The notes: generated by a model not told the origin, from the sequence alone. DNA of 64,000 nt from Nocardioides oleivorans (GCF_004137255.1 NZ_SDWT01000001.1:620001-684000); one strand, 5' to 3'. Positions 26,698 to 34,038 are shown, numbered from the stretch's first letter. Translations and numbers: made by a program.

Positions 26698-26969
26698 AGA
26701 AGATCCTCGTCATCTGCGGCACCGGAGTCGCCACGTCGACCATGGTCGCCAGCAGCATCAAGGACCACCTCGCCAGCCAGGGCATCGACGCCCAGATCAG
26801 CCAGGGCAAGGTCATGGACCTCGTCAACGGCACCCCCGACGTCGACCTCATCGTCGCCACCACCGCGGTCCCCGACACGGTGACCGTGCCGGTGGTCGCC
26901 GGCCTCGCGTTCCTCACCGGCATCGGCCAGGACGCCGCCCTGGCCGAGGTCGTCTCCCACCTGCAGTAG
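26694..26969 (+). CDS. gatB: PTS IIB component, galactitol type
   Basis: 91 residues, a complete stand-alone IIB domain. The N-terminus KKILVICGTGVATSTM holds the phosphorylated Cys8 in the P-loop characteristic of galactitol/ascorbate IIB proteins. It receives phosphate from IIA and passes it to the substrate during transport through IIC. The ATG overlaps the regulator stop (ATGA), showing coupling. The true sugar may differ from galactitol since no tagatose-phosphate enzymes are present. Confidence 0.93.
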   Translation: MKKILVICGTGVATSTMVASSIKDHLASQGIDAQISQGKVMDLVNGTPDVDLIVATTAVPDTVTVPVVAGLAFLTGIGQDAALAEVVSHLQ

Positions 26970-27020
26970 CCCCTCCCCGGCTCGGGCCACGTTCCCGTCC
27001 CCCGTCAGAACAGGCACCCC

Positions 27021-28412
27021 ATGGAAGCGTTCTCCTCCTACATCACCGACCTCGGCGCCGCCGTGGTCCTCCCCGTCCTGATCACGCTGTTCGCCATCGC
27101 GATCGGCCAGAAGCCCGGCCGCGCCCTGCGCTCGGGCATCCTGATCGGCGTCGGCTTCATCGGCGTCAACCTCGTCATCGGCCTCCTCGGCAGCTCGATC
27201 GGCCCCGCCGCCACCGAGCTCGCCACCCGGCTCAGCGTCAACCTCGACATCGTCGACGTCGGGTGGCCCTCGAGCGCGGCGATCGCGTTCGGCTCCAAGG
27301 TCGGCGCCGTCATCATCCCGTTCTGCCTCGCGCTCAACGTGGTGCTGCTGCTGACCGGCCTGACCCGCACCTTCGACATCGACCTGTGGAACTACTGGCA
27401 CTTCGCCCTCGGCGGCGCGCTCGTGGCCGTGGTCATGGACAGCTTCTGGTGGGGGCTGTTCGGCGCCGGGATCGCGATGATCATCACCCTCGCCCTGGCC
27501 GACCTCTCGGCACCGATGATCCAGAAGTACTTCGGGTTCCCCGACATCTCCTTCCCGCACATGACGTCGGCGCCCTACGCGCTGCTGGCGATCCCGCTCA
27601 ACTCGCTGATGGACAAGATCCCGGGCCTCAACAAGCTCGAGGCCGACCCGGCCTCGATCCAGAAGCGCTTCGGCCTGTTCGGCGAGACGATGTTCCTCGG
27701 CCTGGTGATCGGCCTCGTGATCGGCCTCGCCGGCTACGGGTTCGACGACCCGCGCGCCGACTCCATCGCCATCCTGACGCTCGGCATCACCGTCGCCGCG
27801 GTCATGGTGATCCTGCCGCGGATGGTCGCGATCCTCATGGAGGGCCTGGTCCCCGTCTCGGAGTCCGCCCGCACCTTCATGCAGAAGCGCTTCCCGGGCC
27901 GCCGCTACTACATCGGCCTCGACTCCGCGATCGCGGCCGGCCAGCCCGCCGTGGTGGCGACGTCGCTCATCCTGGTCCCGGTCACGCTCCTCGTCGCGAT
28001 CCTGCTCGCACCCCTGGGCAACCGCGTCCTCCCGCTGGTCGACCTCGCCACGATCCCGTTCATCGTGGCCGTGATGGTGCCGCTCTTCCGCGGCAACATC
28101 GTCCGCTCGGTCATCGGCGGGGCCATCGCGATCGGCGGCGGACTGTTCATCGCCACCGCGATCTCGGGCACCTTCACCTCGGTCGCGCTCGCCTCGGGCT
28201 TCGACAACGTCTCCGGGTCGAACCGGATCTCCTCGCTCGTCGACGGCGCCAACCCGCTGACCGGCCTGCTGGTCGGGATGGGCGAGCTCGGGCCGGTGGC
28301 CGCGATCGTGATGCTCGTGGTCGCCCTGGCGTTCGCCTTCGTCGTACGACGCATCGTGGCCCGCCGCGACGCCGCCGAGGCCCAGCAGGAGACCGCCGGG
28401 GCCGCCGCATGA
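27021..28412 (+). CDS. gatC: PTS IIC permease, galactitol type
   Basis: 463 residues with about 11-12 membrane segments, the usual size of GatC. Typical features are VLPVLITLFAIAIGQKPGRA at the N-terminus and the family segments VDVGWPSSAAIAFGSKVGA near 75 and YYIGLDSAIAAGQPAVVATS near 295. It is the membrane channel that carries the polyol while it is phosphorylated by the IIB. The ATG lies 51 bp after gatB; the stop overlaps the IIA gene start. Confidence 0.93.
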   Translation: MEAFSSYITDLGAAVVLPVLITLFAIAIGQKPGRALRSGILIGVGFIGVNLVIGLLGSSIGPAATELATRLSVNLDIVDVGWPSSAAIAFGSKVGAVIIPFCLALNVVLLLTGLTRTFDIDLWNYWHFALGGALVAVVMDSFWWGLFGAGIAMIITLALADLSAPMIQKYFGFPDISFPHMTSAPYALLAIPLNSLMDKIPGLNKLEADPASIQKRFGLFGETMFLGLVIGLVIGLAGYGFDDPRADSIAILTLGITVAAVMVILPRMVAILMEGLVPVSESARTFMQKRFPGRRYYIGLDSAIAAGQPAVVATSLILVPVTLLVAILLAPLGNRVLPLVDLATIPFIVAVMVPLFRGNIVRSVIGGAIAIGGGLFIATAISGTFTSVALASGFDNVSGSNRISSLVDGANPLTGLLVGMGELGPVAAIVMLVVALAFAFVVRRIVARRDAAEAQQETAGAAA

Positions 28413-28870
28413 CGGCAGCCTCGCTCGAGGCCGGGCTCTGCGTGCTCGACGCCGACGTCGCCGACGCCGGGGCCGCGATCCGGCTCCTGGCCGAGCGCGC
28501 CGTGGCCGAGGGCGTGGCGCACCCGTCGTACGTCGACGCGGTCCTGGCGCGCGAGGAGGAGTACCCCACCGGGCTCCCGCTCCCCGTGCCGGCGGCGATC
28601 CCGCACGTGGGCGCCGAGCACGTCGCGCGGCCCGCGCTGGGCGCGCTCGTGCCCCGCTCGCCACTCGTCTTCGGCGAGATGGGCAGCCGGGACCGCACGA
28701 TCGAGGCCCGTCTGGTGCTGATGCTCTTCGTCACCGACCCGCAGGCCCAGGTGCCGCTCCTCGGACGGGTGATCGGGCTCCTCCGGGCACCCGACCTCGA
28801 CGAGACGCTCCTGGCCGGGCTCACCGGCCCCGACGACCTCGCGGCACGGTTCAACGCGCTGTTGGCCTAG
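28409..28870 (+). CDS. gatA: PTS IIA component, fructose/mannitol-fold
   Basis: 153 residues. The conserved active-site histidine is His66 in PAAIPHVG, after the loop EEEYPTGLPLPV that is standard for this IIA family. It takes phosphate from HPr and gives it to the IIB. Its position after gatC completes a IIB-IIC-IIA galactitol-type PTS. No EI or HPr gene is in the window. The start overlaps the gatC stop (ATGA), and a strong hairpin 28 bp downstream closes the operon. Confidence 0.9.
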   Translation: MTAASLEAGLCVLDADVADAGAAIRLLAERAVAEGVAHPSYVDAVLAREEEYPTGLPLPVPAAIPHVGAEHVARPALGALVPRSPLVFGEMGSRDRTIEARLVLMLFVTDPQAQVPLLGRVIGLLRAPDLDETLLAGLTGPDDLAARFNALLA

Positions 28871-28898
28871 TCCACCGACCCCGCAGGGCCCCGCACCG

Positions 28899-28935
28899 CG
28901 ACGCCCCCGTACCCGACCCGGGTGCGGGGGCGTCG
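28899..28935 (+). terminator. Hairpin terminator after the galactitol-type PTS operon
   Basis: A 16-bp stem (28899-28914 with 28920-28935; one mismatch) and 5-nt loop lies between gatA and the second SorC gene. It separates the two PTS units into different transcripts. Confidence 0.8.
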
Positions 28936-28983
28936 TGCGTCGCGCCGATCTCCACAGGCTTGCCACAACTTCGGCCGGGGGTC

Positions 28984-29040
28984 TTGACGTGACCGACGCC
29001 ACAGGCTTTCATTGCTCCAGCCCGATCATATGTGACGACC
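28984..29040 (+). promoter_or_regulatory. Promoter region of the second SorC/glucitol-PTS operon
   Basis: TTGACG (28984-28989) is followed after 17 nt by a weak TTTCAT (29007-29012). GTGA-CCGACG-CCAC (28989-29002) resembles the CRP-type sites of the two preceding operons. TCATATGTGACGACC (29026-29040) is the second copy of the 15-bp element found before the E1 alpha gene, with 13 of 15 bases identical. GGAGG at 29050-29054 is the ribosome binding site. Confidence 0.5.
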
Positions 29041-29059
29041 TATCTGCACGGAGGTGACG

Positions 29060-30043
29060 ATGCCAGCCCCACGCGACCCGGCCACGCTGCTGGCAGCAGC
29101 GCGCCTCTACTACCAGCAGGACCGGTCCCAGGCCGAGATCGCCGCCACGCTCGGCACCAGCCGCTCCAACGTCTCCCGGATGCTCACCGAGGCGCAGCGC
29201 CAGGGCATCGTCGAGATCCGCATCAACGACCCCGAGGGCCGCGTGCACGAGCTCGAGGACGAGCTCCGCACGACCTTCGGCCTCAGCGAGGTCCGCGTCG
29301 CCCACACCCGCAACGTCCCCGGCCTCCGGGTCGAGGACGCCGTCGGCACCCAGGCCGCGCGCCTCCTGCTCGACGAGCTCAAGGACTCGATGACCGTCGC
29401 GATGTCGTGGGGCCACGCCCTGCAGTCGATGGTCTACGCCACGACGGCCGACCACGAGCACCACCGGGTGACCCTGGTCCAGCTCGTCGGCGGCCTGTCG
29501 TCGATCAGCAACGAGATCAGCGGCCAGGAGCTCGTGCGCGAGCTCGCCGTGCGGCTCGGCGCGGAGTACCGCTTCCTCCACGCGCCGGCGACGCTGGAGA
29601 GCTCGACCTCCCGCGACGCGCTGCTCGCCGAGCCGTCGATCACCGACGCCCTCGACGACGCCAAGAGCGCCGACATCGCCTTCATCGGGGTCGGCACCCC
29701 GACCCACGGCTCGTCGTCGGCGATCCTCGACTCGCTGAGCCTCAGCCCTGCCGAGCGCGACGAGTTCTGGAGCCACGAGCCGGTCGGCGACGTCGCCGCC
29801 CGCTACTACAACGCCCAGGGCACCCCGATCCGCGGAGGCGTGGACGACCGCGTCCTCGGCATCAGCCTCGAGGACCTGCTCGAGATCCCCAACGTGGTCG
29901 GCGTCGCCTCGGGTCGCGCCAAGGCGCCCGGCGTCCTGGGCGCCCTCCGCGGCCGCATCATCGACTCCCTCGTCTGCGACGAGGCCCTCGCCCGCAGCGT
30001 GCTCAGCGCTGCCGGCTCCGGCTCCACCCACGGAGGCAACTGA
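29060..30043 (+). CDS. SorC/DeoR-family sugar-binding transcriptional regulator (second)
   Basis: 327 residues. Same architecture as the first SorC gene: helix-turn-helix about 18-42 (DRSQAEIAATLGTSRSNV), linker AQRQGIVEIRINDPEGRV, and a sugar-phosphate-binding domain with VQLVGGLSSISNEISGQEL near 142 and IAFIGVGTPTHGSSS near 208. It heads the glucitol-type PTS operon and probably responds to its phosphorylated substrate. ATG 29060 follows GGAGG; a GTG two codons earlier is less likely. The two SorC proteins and their PTS units probably arose by duplication of a regulator-PTS module type rather than of the PTS itself, because the transporters are unrelated. Confidence 0.92.
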   Translation: MPAPRDPATLLAAARLYYQQDRSQAEIAATLGTSRSNVSRMLTEAQRQGIVEIRINDPEGRVHELEDELRTTFGLSEVRVAHTRNVPGLRVEDAVGTQAARLLLDELKDSMTVAMSWGHALQSMVYATTADHEHHRVTLVQLVGGLSSISNEISGQELVRELAVRLGAEYRFLHAPATLESSTSRDALLAEPSITDALDDAKSADIAFIGVGTPTHGSSSAILDSLSLSPAERDEFWSHEPVGDVAARYYNAQGTPIRGGVDDRVLGISLEDLLEIPNVVGVASGRAKAPGVLGALRGRIIDSLVCDEALARSVLSAAGSGSTHGGN

Positions 30044-30044
30044 C

Positions 30045-30443
30045 GTGCACGCAGGATTCATCATCATCGCCGCCCTCGTGGCGGGCTGGCTGGTCCAGAT
30101 CTTCTTCACCTACCGCCAGTCCATGGCCTTCAACGACGACGTCCGCACCCTGCGCACGAAGGGCACCGTGAGCGTCGGCGTCGGCGGCAACCGCTACAAG
30201 GGCCGCCGCTCGTTCGTCGCCATCGCCATCGACCCCGACGGCATCGTCCGCGACGCGATCACCCTCGGCGGCCTCACCACCTTCGCGCGGTCCAAGCCCC
30301 TCCCGGGGCTCTTCGACCTCAAGGTCTCCGTCGTTCGCGGCGACCGCGCGATCCCCCACGTCTCGCCGTCCCAGCGCCTGGCCGCACGCCAGGCAGCGGA
30401 GCTCTACGGCGCAGCACGCACGTCGGTCCGCGCCGAGGTGTAG
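30045..30443 (+). CDS. gutM: GutM-like glucitol operon protein
   Basis: 132 residues. An N-terminal hydrophobic segment (about 4-22) is followed by the GutM/SrlM domain (RTKGTVSVGVGGNRYKGRR, then AIAIDPDGIVRDAITLGG). In Escherichia coli GutM is described as an activator of the glucitol operon; membrane-anchored homologues occur beside glucitol PTS genes in many Gram-positives, where the role is unproven. GTG 30045 lies 1 bp after the SorC stop, so it is translated from the same message. It is direct evidence that the following PTS is of the glucitol family. Confidence 0.88.
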   Translation: MHAGFIIIAALVAGWLVQIFFTYRQSMAFNDDVRTLRTKGTVSVGVGGNRYKGRRSFVAIAIDPDGIVRDAITLGGLTTFARSKPLPGLFDLKVSVVRGDRAIPHVSPSQRLAARQAAELYGAARTSVRAEV

Positions 30444-30451
30444 CAGCAACA

Positions 30452-30493
30452 CCACCGACCCGCCCCGGGGTGGAGCCCGGGGCCGGACGGTGG
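30452..30493 (+). other. Stable hairpin between gutM and srlA
   Basis: Nested arms CCACCG/CGGTGG and GCCCCGGG/CCCGGGGC enclose a GTGGAG loop. It sits inside the operon, 9 bp after gutM and 96 bp before srlA, and could attenuate transcription or protect mRNA ends. Confidence 0.55.
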
Positions 30494-30588
30494 GTCAGAC
30501 ATCGAGCGGATCACGTCCGCCGGTGAGAGAGATGCCGGGCAAGCATCACGACCAGGTTCACCACAGAGCCGACTCGACAGGAGCAATC

Positions 30589-31218
30589 ATGCCATTCACC
30601 CCCATGGCGCTGGCGGGCCTCCCGCTGGCCGCCGACACCCCCACGGTCGACCCGCCGACCGGTGTCTTCGGCGCCCTCGCCGACGCCGCCAACTGGTTCA
30701 TCGGCATCTTCAACGCCGGTGGCGAGACCTTCGTGGGCCTCGTGACGGGCATCATCCCGACGCTGATCGTGCTGCTGACCTTCGTCAACGCGCTGATCCG
30801 GATGATCGGCCCGGAGAAGATCGACAAGCTCGGCGAGGTCGCCGCGCGACCGGGGCTGCAGTACTACCCGGTCCGCTACCTGCTGCTGCCGGTGCTGTCG
30901 GTGTTCTTCCTGACCAACCCGATGGCGTACACGATGGGCCGCTTCCTCCCCGAGAAGTACAAGCCCGCCTTCTACGACTCCGCGGTGAGCTTCGTGCACC
31001 CGATCACCGGCATCTTCCCGCACGCCAACGCGGGTGAGCTGTTCGTCTACCTCGGCATCGCGGCCGGCATCACCACGCTCGGCCTCAACACCAGCGACCT
31101 GGCCGTGCGCTACCTGATCGTCGGCCTCGTCGTGATCTTCATCCGCGGCGTCCTCACCGAGATCATCACCACGCGCATGCTGGCCCGCCGCACGAGCAAC
31201 GCGGAGGTCTCGGCATGA
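30589..31218 (+). CDS. srlA: PTS glucitol-type IIC component
   Basis: 209 residues with four or five membrane segments. TFVGLVTGIIPTLIVLLTFV near 45, GLQYYPVRYLLLPVLSVFFL near 87 and FLPEKYKPAFYDSAVSF near 120 match the SrlA/GutA family, the first membrane half of the glucitol permease. ATG 30589 follows AGGAG at 30579-30583. The end overlaps the next ATG (ATGA). Confidence 0.92.
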   Translation: MPFTPMALAGLPLAADTPTVDPPTGVFGALADAANWFIGIFNAGGETFVGLVTGIIPTLIVLLTFVNALIRMIGPEKIDKLGEVAARPGLQYYPVRYLLLPVLSVFFLTNPMAYTMGRFLPEKYKPAFYDSAVSFVHPITGIFPHANAGELFVYLGIAAGITTLGLNTSDLAVRYLIVGLVVIFIRGVLTEIITTRMLARRTSNAEVSA

Positions 31219-31799
31219 GCACCACCACCCAGACCAAGTCCGGCGGCGGCATGGACGGGATCAACAAGGTCCTCGTCAAGATCGGCACCGCTGTCGGTGG
31301 TGTCGTCGGCACCCTCTACCAGGCCGGCCGCGACACGATCGACACCGTCATCCGCAACATCCTGCCCTTCATGGCCTTCATCGCGGTCCTGATCGGCATC
31401 ATCAACGAGACCGGTCTCGGCGACTGGCTCGCGCACCTGATCGAGCCGCTGGCCGGCAGCCTCGTGGGCCTGCTCGCGATCAGCGTCTTCTGCGCCCTGC
31501 CGGTGCTCTCGCCGGTGCTCGGCCCCGGTGCCGTCATCGCGCAGGTCGTCGGCGTGGTGCTCGGCACCCGGATCGGCGAGGGCGACATCCCCCCGCAGTA
31601 CGCCCTCCCGGCCCTGTTCGCCATCGACCCGCAGGTCGGTTGCGACTTCATCCCCGTGGGCCTGGCCCTCGGTGAGGCCGAGCCGGAGACCGTCGAGGTC
31701 GGCGTCCCCGCCGTCCTGATCTCCCGCCTGGTCACCGGACCGCTGTCGGTCGTCATCGCCTACTTCGCGAGCTTCGGCCTCTACAGCAGCAGCAGCTGA
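31215..31799 (+). CDS. srlE: PTS glucitol-type membrane half corresponding to the C-terminus of SrlE
   Basis: 194 residues. It aligns with only the C-terminal membrane part of Escherichia coli SrlE: FMAFIAVLIGIINETGLGDW near 54, LPVLSPVLGPGAVIAQVVG near 95 and QYALPALFAIDPQVGCDF near 130. The N-terminal IIB domain that precedes this part in SrlE is absent and is found instead as a separate downstream gene at 31891. Membrane segments number about four. The ATG overlaps the srlA stop, so the two membrane halves are made together. Confidence 0.88.
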   Translation: MSTTTQTKSGGGMDGINKVLVKIGTAVGGVVGTLYQAGRDTIDTVIRNILPFMAFIAVLIGIINETGLGDWLAHLIEPLAGSLVGLLAISVFCALPVLSPVLGPGAVIAQVVGVVLGTRIGEGDIPPQYALPALFAIDPQVGCDFIPVGLALGEAEPETVEVGVPAVLISRLVTGPLSVVIAYFASFGLYSSSS

Positions 31800-31806
31800 T
31801 CCACCC

Positions 31807-31836
31807 GGTCCGGCCGGCGACCCCGCCGGCCGGACC
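31807..31836 (+). terminator. Perfect 13-bp hairpin inside the PTS operon
   Basis: GGTCCGGCCGGCG and CGCCGGCCGGACC form a perfect stem with a 4-nt loop, 8 bp after the membrane-half gene and 54 bp before the IIB gene. No T-run follows. It could act as a partial terminator that lowers expression of the soluble PTS parts and the oxidoreductase, or as an RNA stabiliser. Confidence 0.6.
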
Positions 31837-31890
31837 ACCACCCCCTGATCACCCGACTCGACCCCCTCCCCCCAACCCCTAGGAGAAGTC

Positions 31891-32262
31891 ATGAGCGAGT
31901 ACAAGTCCGTCGTCGTCAGCAAGGGCCGCGGCGGCTGGGGCGGTCCCCTGACCGTCCTCCCGACCGACGACCGTCCCCTGGTGGCCTCGATCACCGGCGG
32001 AGGCATCCACCCCGTCGCCCAGCGCATCGCCGACCTCACCGGCGGCCAGGCCTTCGACGGCTTCAAGTCCTCGGCCCCCTTCGACAAGATCGCCGTGGCC
32101 GTCATCGACTGCGGCGGCACCGCCCGCGTCGGCGTCTACCCGATGAAGAAGGTGCTCACGGTCGACGTGCACGCCACCAGCCCGGCCGGCCCGCTCGCGC
32201 AGTTCATCACCGAGGAGCTCTTCGTCTCCGGCGTGAAGCCCGAGGACGTGCAGGAGACGTGA
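31891..32262 (+). CDS. PTS glucitol-type IIB domain as a separate protein
   Basis: 123 residues. It matches the N-terminal IIB domain of Escherichia coli SrlE: KGRGGWGGPL near 12, GQAFDGFKSSAPFD near 52, and AVAVIDCGGTARVGVYP with the phosphorylated Cys74. The C-terminus ends shortly after LAQFITEELFVSGVK, where SrlE would continue into the membrane part. So SrlE is split and its order reversed: membrane half first, IIB second. AGGAG at 31881-31885 is a good ribosome binding site, so this is a real gene and not a frameshift product. Its stop overlaps the IIA GTG. Confidence 0.92.
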   Translation: MSEYKSVVVSKGRGGWGGPLTVLPTDDRPLVASITGGGIHPVAQRIADLTGGQAFDGFKSSAPFDKIAVAVIDCGGTARVGVYPMKKVLTVDVHATSPAGPLAQFITEELFVSGVKPEDVQET

Positions 32263-32663
32263 GCACCGGCACCACCACGGTCTACGACACCACGGTGACC
32301 GCTGTGGGCGAGCAGGTCCCCGCGTTCCTCGAGCACGGGATCCTCATCTTCTTCGGCGACCACGCCCCCGCCGAGCTCCACGACATCTCGGTCCTCCACC
32401 GGGTCACCGTCTGCGACGACGGCCCCCGCCCCGGTGACCTCGTCCACCTCGGCGAGGAGACCCTCGAGGTCCTCGCGGTGGGAGACGTCGTACGCGACAA
32501 CCTCCTCAACCTGGGCCACATGGACATCAAGGCCGACGGCCTGACCGAGGCCAAGCTGCCCGGCGACGTCTGCGTCCGCAAGGGCCCCATCCCCCTCCTG
32601 GCCACGGGAGACGCGTTCCGCATCACCCGGCAGGAAAACACCCCCGAACAGGACCACTCATGA
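32259..32663 (+). CDS. srlB: PTS glucitol-type IIA component
   Basis: 134 residues, the usual size for SrlB. FGDHAPAELHDISVLH near 32 aligns with the Escherichia coli region ending FIH, making His47 the likely phosphorylated residue. LGHMDIKADGLTEAKLPGD near 85 is the conserved C-terminal half. It passes phosphate from HPr to the IIB protein encoded just upstream. GTG 32259 overlaps the IIB stop, and its own TGA overlaps the ATG of the oxidoreductase, so that enzyme is coupled to the transporter. Confidence 0.92.
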   Translation: MSTGTTTVYDTTVTAVGEQVPAFLEHGILIFFGDHAPAELHDISVLHRVTVCDDGPRPGDLVHLGEETLEVLAVGDVVRDNLLNLGHMDIKADGLTEAKLPGDVCVRKGPIPLLATGDAFRITRQENTPEQDHS

Positions 32664-33988
32664 GCTACCGAGACAGGCTCCAGCACCGGCTGGACGAGAC
32701 GGGTCGCCCCCTGCGGGTCGGCCTCGTCGGCGCCGGGCAGATGGGTCGCGGCTTCGCCGCCCAGCTGCTCCGGATGCCCGGCATAACGCTGTCCGCCGTG
32801 CTGGACGTCCAGCAGGAGCGCGCCGTCGAGGCGCTGACCCAGGCCGGCATCACCCCCACCGACGCGGCCGACACGGCCACCGCCGTCGCCGTCATCGAGG
32901 GCGGCGGCAGCGTCGCGCTCACCAGCGTCGACCGCCTCGCCGGGCTGCCGCTCGACGTCGTGGTCGAGGCCACCGGCGTCCCCGAGGTCGCGGTGTCCGT
33001 CGCCGTCCAGGCGCTCGCCGCCGGGATCAGCGTCGCCACCCTCACCGTCGAGGCCGACGTCACCGTCGGCCGCTACCTCGCCCAGCTCGCCGACGAGTCC
33101 GAGGCGGTCTACTCGGTCTGCCGCGGCGACGAGCCGGTCGAGACCAAGATCCTCGTCGACTACGCGCGCGACCTGAACTTCGAGGTCATCTGCGCCGGCA
33201 AGGGCAAGAACAACCCGCTCGACCCCTACGCCACCCCGGAGTCGCTCGCCGACCGCGCGGCCCAGAAGCAGATGAACCCGAAGATGCTCACGAGCTTCGT
33301 CGACGGCTCGAAGGCCATGATCGAGATGGCGTCGCTGGCCAACACCACCGGCCTGGGCGTCAGCAAGCGCGGCATGCACGGCCCGCCGTCGTCGGTCGCC
33401 ACCCTCCACGAGACCTTCGCGCTCGCGAAGGACGGCGGCATCATCGAGCAGGCCGGCGTCGTCGACTACTGCACCGGCGACGTCGCCCCCGGCGTCTTCG
33501 TCATCATCCGCACCGACGACCCCTACGTGCACCACGAGATGACCTACCTCCAGATGGGCGACGGGCCCTACTTCGCCCTCTACCGCCCCTACCACCTGGC
33601 CAGCATCGAGGCGCCGCTGACGGTCTACGAGATCGTCCTCGACAAGCGCCCGAGCCTGACCTCGGAGCACTGGACGGCCGAGGTCGGCGCGCAGGCCAAG
33701 CGCGCCCTCAAGGCCGGCGAGCGCATCGACGGCATCGGCGGCATGATGGTCCGCGGCCTGATCGACCCGGCCGAGGACTTCGCCCGCGACAACCTCGTGC
33801 CCCTCGGCGTGCTCGCGGGCGCGACGCTCAAGCACGACGTGCCGGTCGACCACACGCTGACCTACGACGACGTCGAGCTCGACGAGTCCTCGCTCATCGT
33901 GCGGATGCGCCGGATCCAGGAGTCGATGGAGAAGGACGGCAGCGACGTCCCGAACCTCGGCGAGCTGGCGGCCCTGCTCGCAGGGTGA
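32660..33988 (+). CDS. COG4091 oxidoreductase, DRL/DXR-II-like, with C-terminal SAF domain
   Basis: 442 residues. A Rossmann domain (GLVGAGQMGRGFAAQ, 21-35) is followed by a homoserine-dehydrogenase-like middle with CRGDEPVETKILVDYARD near 154 and FEVICAGKGKNNPLDPYATP near 175, and a SAF domain (VPVDHTLTYDDVEL near 395). Proteins of this layout were long called predicted homoserine dehydrogenases; the Brucella member DRL (about 440 aa) is a 1-deoxyxylulose 5-phosphate reductoisomerase unrelated to classical DXR. Its ATG overlaps the IIA stop, so it should act on the phosphate made by this PTS. Running DXR chemistry backwards on 2-C-methylerythritol 4-phosphate is one attractive option; another polyol phosphate is possible. 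Confidence 0.75.
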   Translation: MSYRDRLQHRLDETGRPLRVGLVGAGQMGRGFAAQLLRMPGITLSAVLDVQQERAVEALTQAGITPTDAADTATAVAVIEGGGSVALTSVDRLAGLPLDVVVEATGVPEVAVSVAVQALAAGISVATLTVEADVTVGRYLAQLADESEAVYSVCRGDEPVETKILVDYARDLNFEVICAGKGKNNPLDPYATPESLADRAAQKQMNPKMLTSFVDGSKAMIEMASLANTTGLGVSKRGMHGPPSSVATLHETFALAKDGGIIEQAGVVDYCTGDVAPGVFVIIRTDDPYVHHEMTYLQMGDGPYFALYRPYHLASIEAPLTVYEIVLDKRPSLTSEHWTAEVGAQAKRALKAGERIDGIGGMMVRGLIDPAEDFARDNLVPLGVLAGATLKHDVPVDHTLTYDDVELDESSLIVRMRRIQESMEKDGSDVPNLGELAALLAG

Positions 33989-34038
33989 CCGCAGGCGGCG
34001 GGAGGAGGGCGTACGCCGTCGCGAGCCGCGCGATGTCC

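Noticed and set aside
31215-32262. srlE frameshift or pseudogene
   Set aside because: The two parts are in the opposite order to SrlE, separated by 91 bp, and each has its own start and ribosome binding site.
22247-34000. Recently acquired genomic island
   Set aside because: No integrase, tRNA junction, direct repeats or visible change in base composition was found; transfer is possible but unsupported from this window.
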